A DNA stretch of 64,000 nt, taken from Candidatus Dormiibacterota bacterium. GTDB lineage: Bacteria > Chloroflexota > Dormibacteria > Dormibacterales > Dormibacteraceae. The stretch is taken from positions 558,001 through 622,000 of the forward strand of contig PLJM01000006.1 in the NCBI GenBank assembly GCA_003139695.1, in the 5' to 3' direction. Positions 24,677-33,347 of this stretch are shown in pieces. The notes under the pieces are model-generated. The model had not been told where the DNA came from, made no database searches, and saw nothing but the letters and a program-made list of their open reading frames with translations. Position numbers and translations under genes: made by a program. Numbering within the stretch: position 1 is the stretch's first letter; each line of letters begins with the position of its first letter.

Positions 24677-25302
24677 GATTGCGCTGAAAAGAACTTCACG
24701 CGGTCGCCGGCGCGAAAGAGGCAAGGCGGGTCGGAGTCCGGCAAGAAGAGCTTGACGCTCGTCCGCCCAATAAGATGCCAGCCGCCAGGGGTGGGCAGCG
24801 GATAGATGCCCGTTTGGCGGCCGGCCATTGCCACCGAGCCGGCGGGGACCACGGTCCGAGGCACGGCGCGGCGCGGCAGCACCAGCTCTTTGGGGAGAGG
24901 CCCGAGGTAAGCCCACCCTGGCACGAAGCCGACCAGGAAGACTCGGTAGATCGGCCGTGAGTGGATCTCAATGATCTTCTCGCGGGTCAGCTGGAGCCTC
25001 TCACCCACCTCCGCGATATCGGGCCCGTCGTAGTTGACGGGGATCCTGTGCAGCCGTCCTGGCTCCTTCATTGGCGGTCGCTTGGCTGCCAGTCTCTTGA
25101 TCGCGGCAGAGAGCGAGTCATGCGTCGCCAGCTCTGGATCGAATTGGACGGTTACGCTGGCGTAGCCCGCGATCGCCTGGCGCACATCGCGGCGCTTCTT
25201 TAACGCGGCCGCCAGCGCGATCGCGCGCGTGTTGATAGCCGTGTCGAGCCGAGTGCTCAGCTCAGCCAGCAACGCTGTGTCGCCCAGCGGCGATATCCGC
25301 AT
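24673..25302 (-). CDS. pxpB: 5-oxoprolinase subunit B (KipI family)
   Basis: A 209-residue protein that starts MRISPLGDTALLAEL and holds the family core VFLVGFVPGWAYLGPLP, VPRTVVPAGSVAMAGRQTGIYPLPTPGGWHLIGRT. It acts with PxpA and PxpC in opening pyroglutamate; the related KipI inhibits a sporulation kinase in Bacillus. ATG 25302 lies two bases after the stop of the membrane protein gene upstream. Confidence 0.93.
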   Translation of the reverse strand: MRISPLGDTALLAELSTRLDTAINTRAIALAAALKKRRDVRQAIAGYASVTVQFDPELATHDSLSAAIKRLAAKRPPMKEPGRLHRIPVNYDGPDIAEVGERLQLTREKIIEIHSRPIYRVFLVGFVPGWAYLGPLPKELVLPRRAVPRTVVPAGSVAMAGRQTGIYPLPTPGGWHLIGRTSVKLFLPDSDPPCLFRAGDRVKFFSAQS

Positions 25303-25304
25303 CT

Positions 25305-25955
25305 CTAGATCCGCGGGCCGGGCGCGCTGTGAAGGGCGGCGCTGGCATGCGCGCTGACGAGGATCGCGTAGAAGATGCCGGGCACGATGCCCACGCACAG
25401 GAGTCCTACACAAGCCACGCCCACTGCCCACGCGGTGACGATTGCAGCGGCCGCGAGATTCCAGGTGGCGAAGTCGCGCGCGACACTTCGAAGCGTGGCC
25501 GGTACATCGAAGAGGTCACCGGGCCGGCCGCTCAGTGCAAAGCGGTTGGTTGCGTGTGGCATCAGCAGGAGCATGACAAGCCCCCACGGCAGCGCGAGGA
25601 TGAAGCCTGCTGCGAGCTCGGCGTAGAGCAGAGACAGGTTGGGGTCGCTGACGCGCCAGAGATGGGCGCTGTCGATCAGCGTCGACAATGGTCCTAGCGC
25701 GAGCGCGAACGGGGCTGCGACGAGCGCAATGGCCAGCGCGACCCAGAGTCCATCAACGAGGAGCCTTCGCGATGGTCTCCACCGCGGAAGTCCGGTGCCA
25801 GGATCCGTCGAAGCCGAACGGGTGGCAGCCACGGCATAGCCGAGAAGCGGTACGAACGCAATTGGCAGCAGGACGACCATCGCGAGGCCGACCAGCCACC
25901 GGGACCGCCACTCGCCTCGAAACGGCCAGGCGAACGACGCCGCAACGAGGTTCAC
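25305..25955 (-). CDS. DUF4013-type membrane protein
   Basis: A 216-residue integral membrane protein with about five hydrophobic helices. The early LLGYAVAATRSASTDPGTGLPRWRP motif, where a G-Y-x-x-x-x-x-R segment is followed by L-P-x-W, is that of DUF4013 proteins, whose function is unknown. GTG 25955 has TAAGGT six bases upstream and is probably leaderless. It heads the pxpB-pxpC group. Confidence 0.78.
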   Translation of the reverse strand: MNLVAASFAWPFRGEWRSRWLVGLAMVVLLPIAFVPLLGYAVAATRSASTDPGTGLPRWRPSRRLLVDGLWVALAIALVAAPFALALGPLSTLIDSAHLWRVSDPNLSLLYAELAAGFILALPWGLVMLLLMPHATNRFALSGRPGDLFDVPATLRSVARDFATWNLAAAAIVTAWAVGVACVGLLCVGIVPGIFYAILVSAHASAALHSAPGPRI

Positions 25956-25961
25956 GAGGCA

Positions 25962-25967
25962 ACCTTA
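25962..25967 (-). promoter_or_regulatory. Leaderless -10 box of the DUF4013 gene
   Basis: TAAGGT on the minus strand ends six bases before the GTG at 25955. Confidence 0.45.
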
Positions 25968-26030
25968 AGGTGCGCTTCCCAAATCGATCAGGCCGCGGCG
26001 CGCAGCAGCGATCACGGCCTGGAGCATGGT

Positions 26031-26237
26031 GACTACGACAATGCGCTGCCATCGCACGACGACCGAAGCCGGATTCTCGCGAAAGAACATCGCCGGCTGG
26101 TGGGCCGCCCCACGCTTTTGCTCGACGGCTACGCGGTTGGTTCCTGGAAGCTCACGCGCGATAAAGGCGCGGTCAGCCTTGTGATTGAGATGCTGAAGCC
26201 ACTGTCAAAGCGGGACCTTGAGGCGTTCGCTGACTAG
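26031..26237 (+). pseudogene. 3' fragment of a winged-helix DNA-binding (AlkZ-like) protein gene
   Basis: An open frame ending at the TAG of 26235-26237 encodes DYDNALPSHDDRSRILAKEH and then GRPTLLLDGYAVGSWKLTRDKG and a LKPLSKRDLEAFAD end. This matches the last 65 or so residues of the winged-helix family that includes the DNA glycosylase AlkZ, whose members are 350 residues or more. No start codon or upstream family sequence precedes it; the membrane protein gene runs the other way at 25955. I read it as a decayed remnant. Confidence 0.7.
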
Positions 26238-26404
26238 CCGCCGGTTGGGTGCTGAGCGTGCTCCGAAGGCTCCACCTCGGGGGCCGGTCCACCGCCGGCG
26301 TACTGGTCGTTGACCTGCACGACCTCCTCGCCAGGCGCCTGGTCGCTCGTTGTCGGCTTCGCACTGGGCTGAGGGTCGATGACTTTCCGCTTGCGCCGGC
26401 TCAT
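26234..26404 (-). CDS. Very small hydrophilic protein, 56 residues
   Basis: ATG 26404 opens a 56-residue frame beginning MSRRKRKVIDPQPSAK with a strongly basic start and continuing as an acidic, proline- and glycine-rich, probably disordered tail. It overlaps the stop of the pseudogene by four bases. Third-position GC is high, as in real genes here, but no family was recognised and expression is unproven. Confidence 0.45.
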   Translation of the reverse strand: MSRRKRKVIDPQPSAKPTTSDQAPGEEVVQVNDQYAGGGPAPEVEPSEHAQHPTGG

Positions 26405-26431
26405 GGGTCAACCGTACACCGGCCGCAAAAC

Positions 26432-27022
26432 TCAGCGCCTGATTCGAACCTGAACCTCGCCGCCAGAGGCGGTGACCTCAACATCGCCGGCGCGCAGGCG
26501 CATTCCGTCTTCGAGCCGGGTGGCGACGATGGCGCCTTCGAAGACCAGCTCATCGAAGCGTTCTCGTCCCTTACCGGCCATCCGCACGATCACACCGGCC
26601 GGGCTGCGCCAAACGCCGTTGCCGGCGGCTTTGAAACCGCTCGTCACCAGGTCTCCGATTCGATCCGGAGTCGCCGGGGGCGGTTCTACGATCGGCCGGT
26701 TGACAGATTTCGCCGGCTTCGCTGAATCGAGGGCCGGCCGCGGTGCCGGCTTGCGGAAGCGGGCCTGCTCCAATGACAGCCTCAGGAGCTCGGAGCCTTC
26801 TTCCTGCTCAAAAAATGCTGACGAGATTCGACTGGCGTCCCGAGAACGCCGAACGCAGTTGGCGCAATCGGCGTCGGTCTCGACAGCCGAGTAGGTGTCA
26901 GCCGCGAGGGTTTGCCCGCATAGCGTCGTGACCGGGCCGCTTCGCGGGACACGCGGGGTGAGGTGGTTGCGCCCACCGCTCTTGCGACGGACCGACTCGA
27001 GCCGGATCCCAGGCAAGCTCAC
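26432..27022 (-). CDS. Hypothetical protein with putative zinc-binding segment
   Basis: A 196-residue protein. The N-terminal third has NHLTPRVPRSGPVTTLCGQTL followed by DADCANCVRR, so a His/Cys plus CxxC zinc site is plausible. A proline-rich middle leads to a C-terminal beta-rich domain (NGVWRSPAGVIVRMAGKG ... GDVEVTASGGEVQVRIRR). I do not recognise the family. GTG 27022 has TATCGT seven bases upstream, supporting this start as leaderless. Confidence 0.65.
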   Translation of the reverse strand: MSLPGIRLESVRRKSGGRNHLTPRVPRSGPVTTLCGQTLAADTYSAVETDADCANCVRRSRDASRISSAFFEQEEGSELLRLSLEQARFRKPAPRPALDSAKPAKSVNRPIVEPPPATPDRIGDLVTSGFKAAGNGVWRSPAGVIVRMAGKGRERFDELVFEGAIVATRLEDGMRLRAGDVEVTASGGEVQVRIRR

Positions 27023-27029
27023 CGCTCCG

Positions 27030-27035
27030 ACGATA
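27030..27035 (-). promoter_or_regulatory. Leaderless -10 box
   Basis: TATCGT on the minus strand ends seven bases before the GTG at 27022. Confidence 0.4.
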
Positions 27036-27063
27036 GCGCTAAGTCAGCGCCTCGAACCGATGA

Positions 27064-27564
27064 CTAGAGCAGGGACTCGATCGCCTTGACGACCTCGGCG
27101 GATTCCGGCTCGACCTTGGAGCGGAACCGGCGAACAACGTGCCCGTCCTTGTCAACCAGGAACTTCTCAAAGTTCCATCCAACGTTACCGGCCTTGCCGG
27201 CGTCGTCAGGAAACTCGCTCAGGATCGCGTAGAGCGGGTGCTGGTTCGCCCCTTTCACATCGAGCTTGGCGAACATCGGAAACGTCACGCCGTAGTTGAC
27301 GCTGCAGAAGTTCTGGATGTCTTCGGCGGTGCCGGGCTCTTGCCTGAAGAACTGATTGCACGGAAAACCGAGCACGGTGAAGCCCTTCGCGGAGTAGCGA
27401 TCCTGCAACGCCTGAAGGCCGCCGTACTGGGGGGTGAATCCGCACTTCGATGCTGTGTTGACGGCGAGGATCACCTTGCCTGCGTAAGCCGAGAGCGTGG
27501 CCGGCTTGCCGTTCAGCATGGGCAGCTCGATCTCATGGATTGAGGGCGCCTGGGTTTGACTCAT
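27064..27564 (-). CDS. Glutathione peroxidase family protein
   Basis: A 166-residue thiol peroxidase. The catalytic cysteine is Cys41 in VNTASKCGFTPQY, the glutamine lies in GFPCNQFF and the tryptophan/asparagine in VGWNFEKFLVDKDG, completing the active-site tetrad. Bacterial members usually draw electrons from thioredoxin and reduce organic or lipid hydroperoxides. Here the catalytic residue is a normal TGC/TGT-type cysteine codon, unlike the peroxiredoxin at 23256, which is useful as a control. Confidence 0.94.
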   Translation of the reverse strand: MSQTQAPSIHEIELPMLNGKPATLSAYAGKVILAVNTASKCGFTPQYGGLQALQDRYSAKGFTVLGFPCNQFFRQEPGTAEDIQNFCSVNYGVTFPMFAKLDVKGANQHPLYAILSEFPDDAGKAGNVGWNFEKFLVDKDGHVVRRFRSKVEPESAEVVKAIESLL

Positions 27565-27592
27565 ACCAGCTTGAATTGATGCCTGGATCGCA

Positions 27593-28780
27593 CTATTCCC
27601 GCCTCCTTGCTGCAGCTAGCAAGAACGCAGCAAGCGTTGTGATCGCGACTGCCGACAGGATGGCGGGCGCCCAGCGAATGCCGAACCACCCGATCGCGAT
27701 ACCGATCGCTGGTGGGATAACGCCGCCGCCCACCATCGTCGCCGGAAACATCCAGGAGGTCGCTCGCGAATCGCCTGGCCTGAGCTTCGCGAGCCAGGCA
27801 AGAGCGGTGGGAAATATGGGCGCGATGGCAAGGCCGGTGACGATGTAGGCGAAGGGAGCGGCGCGCCCGCTCAGCGCAACAAGCAGTGCCACTGACGCGA
27901 TGGCGGCACCCGAGATCACGATCACCGGCGGAGGCAGGCTGTCGGGAATGAGCGTGGCCAGCAGCCTTCCTATCGCGACGGCGAGCCAGAAGCCTGACGT
28001 GATCGAAGCAGCCTCCAACGATCGAAGTCCCACCGATTCCAGGTGTGAGGGCATCCACCCGCCAACGCCTGTCTCGATGCCCACATAAAAGACAAAAGCC
28101 ACGACAAAGATGGCAACCAGCAACGCACCTCGGCGTGACCCCCGATTGGATTCAGGGGCGCGGTTGGATCTCCGCGGAGCCACGGGCAGGCGGCCCTGGA
28201 TGCCGGCCACGGCCGGGATCAGCACGACTGCGAGCGCTGCCGCGCCGCCGTACAGGGCAGTCAGGTGTTCCTGGCTGAGTCTCGAAATAAGGATCGGCCC
28301 GGCCACCGCCCCAAAACCGTAGGCGCTGTTCAAACCATTGAGCAAGGCCGATCGCCTTGGCCCTTCGCTGAAGGCCACGAGCTGGTTCAGGCTGAGATCC
28401 AAACCCCCGAAACCCAAGCCGATTACAAACACCCCAGCAAGGAACGCGGGCCACGACGGCGCCAGCGCCACACCGGCGCACCCGACAGCTAGGCAGCCCA
28501 ACGCCGCCCAGACGGCGATTCGGCCAGCGACGCGCTCCATCGCCCACATCGAGACGACCACGCCGATCAGCCCGCCGGCGAAGTGAGCGCTGAAAACGCT
28601 GCCTGCCTCCGGCAGGCTTATGCCGAAGCGCGGTACCAGGTGCTCGAGCAACGGGCCGTAGGACGCTGCCAACACGCCTATCAGCAGGAAGGTGACGGCG
28701 ATGGCTGCGAGCGTGGTCTTCGGCAGGATCACACGGTCGCCACCGCGCGTCACCGATGACCGGTCGAGGACTTCAGCCAT
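27593..28780 (-). CDS. MFS transporter
   Basis: A 395-residue major facilitator with twelve predicted membrane helices in two halves (TLAAIAVTFLLIGVLAASYGPLL as helix 1, SLPEAGSVFSAHFAGGLIGV for helix 2). The pattern resembles FucP-like or YbjJ-like sugar or metabolite transporters, but substrate cannot be told. ATG 28780 is chosen because the upstream extension is basic and unlike the family. It is divergent from the HAD gene at 28842. Confidence 0.85.
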   Translation of the reverse strand: MAEVLDRSSVTRGGDRVILPKTTLAAIAVTFLLIGVLAASYGPLLEHLVPRFGISLPEAGSVFSAHFAGGLIGVVVSMWAMERVAGRIAVWAALGCLAVGCAGVALAPSWPAFLAGVFVIGLGFGGLDLSLNQLVAFSEGPRRSALLNGLNSAYGFGAVAGPILISRLSQEHLTALYGGAAALAVVLIPAVAGIQGRLPVAPRRSNRAPESNRGSRRGALLVAIFVVAFVFYVGIETGVGGWMPSHLESVGLRSLEAASITSGFWLAVAIGRLLATLIPDSLPPPVIVISGAAIASVALLVALSGRAAPFAYIVTGLAIAPIFPTALAWLAKLRPGDSRATSWMFPATMVGGGVIPPAIGIAIGWFGIRWAPAILSAVAITTLAAFLLAAARRRE

Positions 28781-28827
28781 CGCAACATGGTGACGGGAAT
28801 GGGAACAAGACGGCCTCCGGCCGCGCC

Positions 28828-28833
28828 TATCAT
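28828..28833 (+). promoter_or_regulatory. Leaderless -10 box of the HAD gene
   Basis: TATCAT ends eight bases before the ATG at 28842; no Shine-Dalgarno. Confidence 0.5.
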
Positions 28834-28841
28834 CGAGCTCG

Positions 28842-29546
28842 ATGCCGATCAAGGTGCTGGCTTTCGACGGCGACGACACCCTTTGGCACAACGAGTCGCG
28901 CTTCAATGTCACGCAAGGCGAGTTGCGCGAGCTGGTGCGTGGGCACGTACCCGACGCCGACGTCGACAGCCACCTGTTCGCGGTCGAGATGCGGAACCTC
29001 AGCCTGTACGGCTATGGAGTGAAGGCGTTCACGCTTTCAATGCTGGAAACTGCGATTGAGCTCACCGACGGGCGGATTCCAGCAGCCGACCTTCAAGTCA
29101 TCCTCGGCTGGGGCAAGCGGATGCTGACGGCGCCGACTGAGCTGCTCGACGGGGTCGAGGAGGCGCTGCGCGACGCGAGTGCGCGCTACTCGCTCCTGCT
29201 GATCACCAAGGGCGATCTATTCGACCAGGAGAGCAAGCTGGCGCGCTCTGGCCTCGGCGATCTGTTCAAGGGGGTCGAGATCCTGAGCGATAAGACCATC
29301 GACTCATATCGCTCCGTGCTGCGTCGGCGCGACATCAAGCCTGGTGAGTTCGTGATGGTTGGCAACTCGCTGAGATCCGACATCGTTCCTGTGGTCGCGC
29401 TGGGCGCGCGTGCAGTGCACGTCCCTTATCACGTGACCTGGCATCACGAGCACGTGCCGGAAGACTCGTTGCCACGCGAGGGCTGGCACCGCCTGGATAC
29501 GATCGCCGGGCTGAGCCGACTGCTCGGCTCAATCGATCGCGACTAG
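28842..29546 (+). CDS. HAD-family hydrolase
   Basis: A 234-residue phosphatase. Motif I is VLAFDGDDTLWHNES with both aspartates, motif II LLLITKGDLFDQ, a lysine in EILSDKTIDSYRSVL, and motif IV EFVMVGNSLRSDIVPVVALG, where the usual GD is GN-S. The cap domain lies between motifs I and II. This subgroup is annotated as predicted sugar or nucleotide phosphatases; substrate unknown. Its TAG shares the CTAG with the stop of the convergent ABC ATPase gene. Confidence 0.88.
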   Translation: MPIKVLAFDGDDTLWHNESRFNVTQGELRELVRGHVPDADVDSHLFAVEMRNLSLYGYGVKAFTLSMLETAIELTDGRIPAADLQVILGWGKRMLTAPTELLDGVEEALRDASARYSLLLITKGDLFDQESKLARSGLGDLFKGVEILSDKTIDSYRSVLRRRDIKPGEFVMVGNSLRSDIVPVVALGARAVHVPYHVTWHHEHVPEDSLPREGWHRLDTIAGLSRLLGSIDRD

Positions 29547-31093
29547 GCAGCCCCGGTACGCGTACCCGAGCCGCCACCGGTCATGAGCAGGCCGAGCCGC
29601 TCTTCCGGTGTGTCAGCAGGCTCGATGCTGACGATGCGCCCTTCGTAAAAGACCGCGATCCGATCGGACAGGGATCGAATCTCCTCCAGCTCGGCCGAAA
29701 CCAGCAGCACGGCAGTGCCTTCATCTCGCTCAGCGACGAGCCGGCGGTGGATGAACTCGATCGCGCCGATGTCGACGCCTCTGGTGGGTTGGGCGGCCAG
29801 AAGCACTCGCGGCCTGTTGCCCATCTCGCGCGCGACGATGATCTTCTGCTGATTGCCGCCAGACAGCGTGCGCGCCAGCACGTCGATGTTGCCGGCCCGG
29901 ATGTCGAATTCCTTGACCAGCCGCTTGGCCCAGGCTTTGATTGCGGAAATACGGAGCACCATCCCGTGCCACGAAAACGCCGGAGTCCGCTGCCGCCCGA
30001 GCACGAGGTTGTCCGCGATGGAGTAGGCAAGGACGAGGCCGGTGCCGCGGCGATCTTCAGGGATGTGGGCGATTCCCGAGTCGCGCTCCATCCGGGCATC
30101 GAACGCGGTCACGTCGCGATCCCCGAGCAGGACACGCCCTCCCGTCGCTCGTCGCGTACCGGCGAGCACCTCGACGAGCTCGCTCTGCCCGTTGCCTTCA
30201 ACGCCCGCGATGCCAAGGATCTCGCCCTGGCGAAGCTCAAACGACACACCTCGAAGCGCGGGGACGCCGCGATCCGAGCTCGCCGTGAGGTTCTCGACGC
30301 GGAACGTGACCGGCCCTGGCTCGGCGGGCTTCTTCTCCACTCTCAACAGGACCTCACGACCGACCATGAGCGTTGCGATCTCCTGCTCGTTGGTCTCCTT
30401 CGTGGTCAGGTGGCCGACCACCTTGCCGCGACGCATGACGGTGATGCGATCGGAGATCTCGAGGACCTCGCGCAGCTTGTGGCTGATGAAGATGATCGTC
30501 TTGCCGGCCTTGACCAGGTCGCGAAGAACGCCGAAGAGCTCGATGCTCTCCTGCGGCGTGAGCACCCCTGTCGGCTCGTCGAGAATGAGAATATTCGCCC
30601 CCCGGTAGAGAACCTTCACGATCTCGACACGCTGTTGCAAGCCGACAGGCAGGTCGCCGGTGCGGGCATCGGGATCGAGCGCAAGGCCATACCGCTGAGT
30701 CAGCGCCTCGATCTCCTTACGGGCCCTGGCATGGTCGTAGAAGGCCCCGCCGGTCACAGGCTCGCGTCCCAGCATCACGTTCTCGCCGACGCTGAAAACG
30801 GGGATCAGCATGAAGTGCTGATGAACCATCCCGATGCCGTGGGCGATGGCGTCTCGAGCCCCGGTGATGCGCGCAGGCGTGCCGTTTATCAGGATTTCAC
30901 CGGCGTCCGGATGGATCAGGCCGTAGAGGATGTTCATCAAGGTCGACTTGCCCGCCCCGTTCTCGCCGACCAGCGCGTGAACCTCGCCCGCGCGGACAGT
31001 GAGGTCGACTCCGTTGTTGGCGATTACGCCTGGCCAGGCTTTGGTGATGCCGCGCATCTCGACCGCCGGCGCTCCTGACACTTGCTCGCTCAC
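29543..31093 (-). CDS. Nucleoside ABC transporter ATP-binding protein (tandem ATPase)
   Basis: A 516-residue double ATPase of the carbohydrate uptake type 2 class, as used with BMP-family nucleoside receptors (NupO-like). The first domain has GENGAGKSTLMNILYG, an LPVGLQQRVEIVK signature and ILDEPTGVLTPQE; the second has GVEGNGQSELVEVLAG, TLSGGNQQKIIVARE and LLAAQPTRGVDIGA. In the second domain the Walker A lysine is Q-S, so only one site may hydrolyse ATP, which is common in this class. It overlaps the permease gene by four bases. Confidence 0.93.
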   Translation of the reverse strand: MSEQVSGAPAVEMRGITKAWPGVIANNGVDLTVRAGEVHALVGENGAGKSTLMNILYGLIHPDAGEILINGTPARITGARDAIAHGIGMVHQHFMLIPVFSVGENVMLGREPVTGGAFYDHARARKEIEALTQRYGLALDPDARTGDLPVGLQQRVEIVKVLYRGANILILDEPTGVLTPQESIELFGVLRDLVKAGKTIIFISHKLREVLEISDRITVMRRGKVVGHLTTKETNEQEIATLMVGREVLLRVEKKPAEPGPVTFRVENLTASSDRGVPALRGVSFELRQGEILGIAGVEGNGQSELVEVLAGTRRATGGRVLLGDRDVTAFDARMERDSGIAHIPEDRRGTGLVLAYSIADNLVLGRQRTPAFSWHGMVLRISAIKAWAKRLVKEFDIRAGNIDVLARTLSGGNQQKIIVAREMGNRPRVLLAAQPTRGVDIGAIEFIHRRLVAERDEGTAVLLVSAELEEIRSLSDRIAVFYEGRIVSIEPADTPEERLGLLMTGGGSGTRTGAA

Positions 31094-32040
31094 TCCGCAC
31101 CCGGTACGTAGGGGATGCCGTCCGCGGCGGGTGGGTTGCTGCGCCCGATCACGCCGGTGAGCACGACGAGGACAAGGATGTAAGGAAGCATGCTCAACAG
31201 GTACTGGGACACGTGGATGGTCGAGTTGTTCGCGTAGATCGCCTCACCGAGTCCGAAGATCAAGCAGGCCAGGAACGCCCCGAGAGGCGTCCACTTGCCG
31301 AAAATCATCGCCGCCAGCGCGATGTAGCCGCGGCCATCCGTCATGTTCGGCACGAAGGTGTTCGAGATCCCGATCGCAAGGAAGGCACCGGCCAGGCCGG
31401 ACAGCAGGCCGCTCGTGATCACGGCGCCGTAACGGATCCAGTAGACGTTGATACCGGCGGTGTCCGCGGCATGGGGGTGCTCGCCGACCGCTCGGATTCG
31501 AAGTCCGAGGCGGGTCCTGAACAGCACGACCTGGACCAGCACAAGCAGGAATAAGGCGATGTACACGACAACGTTCTGCTGAAAAAAGACCTGGCCGACG
31601 AAAGGTATCTGGTCGAGCACCGGAATGCTCAGGTTGGGTAGAAGCTCCGACGGTCCCACGTGGCCGATGTCCTGCACTCCATATATCCGCCTCACCAGGA
31701 AGACGGTCATCCCGGCGGCAAAGATGTTGATTGCGATCCCGCTCACGATCTGGTCGGCTCGGAAGCGGATCGATACGACGGCATGGATCAGGGCCATCGC
31801 GCCCCCGGCCACAATCGCCACCAGCGTGGCCAGCCAGACGTTTTGCCACGCCAGGTCGGCGACGACCCCAAAGAAGGCGCCGGTCAGCATCATGCCCTCC
31901 ATCGCGATGTTGACCACGCCGCTACGCTCCGAGATCACTCCGCCCAGGGCCGGCAGCAGCAGTAGCACTGACGCGGCCAGGGCTGCCTGCCACAGGTCGG
32001 CGGTGGTCAGGAGGCGAAGGATGTCCCCAATCACCGTCAT
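31090..32040 (-). CDS. Nucleoside ABC transporter permease (NupQ-like)
   Basis: A 316-residue permease with about eight to nine hydrophobic helices. LLLPALGGVISERSGVVNIAMEGMMLTGAFFG is the diagnostic N-terminal segment, GLRIRAVGEHPHAADTAGI the cytoplasmic motif, and FVPNMTDGRGYIALAAMIFGKWTPLGA a conserved C-terminal loop. It pairs with the permease at 32037-33278. All three transporter genes overlap by four bases, so they form one translationally coupled unit. Confidence 0.93.
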   Translation of the reverse strand: MTVIGDILRLLTTADLWQAALAASVLLLLPALGGVISERSGVVNIAMEGMMLTGAFFGVVADLAWQNVWLATLVAIVAGGAMALIHAVVSIRFRADQIVSGIAINIFAAGMTVFLVRRIYGVQDIGHVGPSELLPNLSIPVLDQIPFVGQVFFQQNVVVYIALFLLVLVQVVLFRTRLGLRIRAVGEHPHAADTAGINVYWIRYGAVITSGLLSGLAGAFLAIGISNTFVPNMTDGRGYIALAAMIFGKWTPLGAFLACLIFGLGEAIYANNSTIHVSQYLLSMLPYILVLVVLTGVIGRSNPPAADGIPYVPGAE

Positions 32041-33278
32041 GACGTGTCCTTCTCCGGCGGCGCCCCGGTGGCTTCCGTCGCCGTTGCAGCCGCTGCGATC
32101 GCGGCCGGTGGCGTAGAGGGTGAGCGGCCGATCGCCGGTAGGCGAACCTTGATGGCGCTGAGGAAATTGGCGCCGATGCTGAAGAGGATCAACGCCTGCA
32201 GCACCAGCACGAGGCTCGAGGAGATGCCGGCGTCAGCCTGCATCACGGACCCGCCGGCATGAAGCGCGCCGAAAAGAATTGACGCGAGCACGATTCCGAC
32301 GCCGCTGCCAAGGCCGAGCAGCGCGACCGCGATGGCGTCAAAACCTGTGGTGTCGCTGAAGTAGATGTCGGTCAGATTGTGGTCGACGCCAGCGATCTGA
32401 ACCGCGCCGGCCAGCCCCGCGAAGGCGCCGGCGATCAGCATGGTCACGATGATGGTTCGCCGTACGCTCACGCCGGCATAGCGGGCGGCGCGCTGGCTTT
32501 GGCCCACGGCTCGTATCTCGTAGCCGAGCGGCGTCCGCCAGAGCAGGAACGCGAAAACTGCCACGGCGGCGAGAGCGATGAACAGCCCGACGTGAATGCG
32601 GTAAACGCTCGAAGGTAGTCCGAAGAGGATCCGGTGATTGTCGTTCGGCAGGATGGTGGCGAGTTGCGCGCCCGGTCCGATTGGAGAGGAAACGGAAAAA
32701 CCGCCTTGTAGCTGCAGCGGTCCGCCGATGATGAGGTAACGCACGAGCCACTGCGCGACGTAGTTCAACATGATGGTGGTCACCACTTCGTGAGCTCCGG
32801 TTGTCGCCTTGAGCACGCCGGCGATGCCAGCCCAAAACGCGCCTGCTGCCATCCCGCCGAGCAACACCATGGGAAGCAGGATTGGGGCCGGCAACGTGCT
32901 GAACTTGACTCCGATGGCGGTGCATGCCACCGCACCCGCGAGGTACTGGCCCTCCGCGCCGATGTTGAACAGACCCGCTCGGAATGGGAGTGCGACGGCG
33001 ACGCCGGCCATGAGCAGCGGCGTCACGAAAATTATCGTGTTGGAAATCTGCAGCGCGGAATTCTCACCCCCGCTGCAGAGAATCCCAAGGCCTCCGCAGA
33101 CCAGGCCCTGGTACGCGACGACGGGGTCGCCCCCCGTACCCGCGACGATGAGCCCCCCAACGACGAATGCAAAGAGTACCGATCCGACTGGGACCGCCAG
33201 CCCGCGGGTCAACCGTCGTAGAGGTTCCGGGATTCGTGGCATGCGCGGCCCAGCGGCGCTGACCGATGAGGTTGCCAC
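32037..33278 (-). CDS. Nucleoside ABC transporter permease (NupP-like)
   Basis: A 413-residue permease with about nine helices. ISNTIIFVTPLLMAGVAVALPFRAGLFNIGAEGQYLAGA is the family marker, followed by GAHEVVTTIMLNYVA, GYEIRAVGQSQRAARYAGVSV and DTTGFDAIAVALLG. The alanine-rich C-terminal tail is likely disordered. It follows the receptor gene after a 69-base gap that holds a strong hairpin. Confidence 0.93.
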   Translation of the reverse strand: MATSSVSAAGPRMPRIPEPLRRLTRGLAVPVGSVLFAFVVGGLIVAGTGGDPVVAYQGLVCGGLGILCSGGENSALQISNTIIFVTPLLMAGVAVALPFRAGLFNIGAEGQYLAGAVACTAIGVKFSTLPAPILLPMVLLGGMAAGAFWAGIAGVLKATTGAHEVVTTIMLNYVAQWLVRYLIIGGPLQLQGGFSVSSPIGPGAQLATILPNDNHRILFGLPSSVYRIHVGLFIALAAVAVFAFLLWRTPLGYEIRAVGQSQRAARYAGVSVRRTIIVTMLIAGAFAGLAGAVQIAGVDHNLTDIYFSDTTGFDAIAVALLGLGSGVGIVLASILFGALHAGGSVMQADAGISSSLVLVLQALILFSIGANFLSAIKVRLPAIGRSPSTPPAAIAAAATATEATGAPPEKDTS

Positions 33279-33309
33279 GACTACCTCAGCGGGGTGTCAG
33301 CACGGTGTG

Positions 33310-33338
33310 AGGGGCGGGCATACGGAATGCCCGCCCCT
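33310..33338 (-). other. Strong intercistronic hairpin between receptor and permease genes
   Basis: A perfect twelve-base-pair stem (33310-33321 with 33327-33338) with a five-base loop lies between the BMP receptor stop and the first permease start. No T tract follows on the minus strand, so it looks like an mRNA-stabilising or partial-attenuation element, as seen between receptor and permease genes in other ABC operons. Confidence 0.55.
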
Positions 33339-33347
33339 GTCTGTTTC

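Noticed and set aside
27064-27564. Second selenoprotein candidate (glutathione peroxidase)
   Set aside because: The catalytic position is an ordinary cysteine codon in KCGFT and the frame has no internal TGA.
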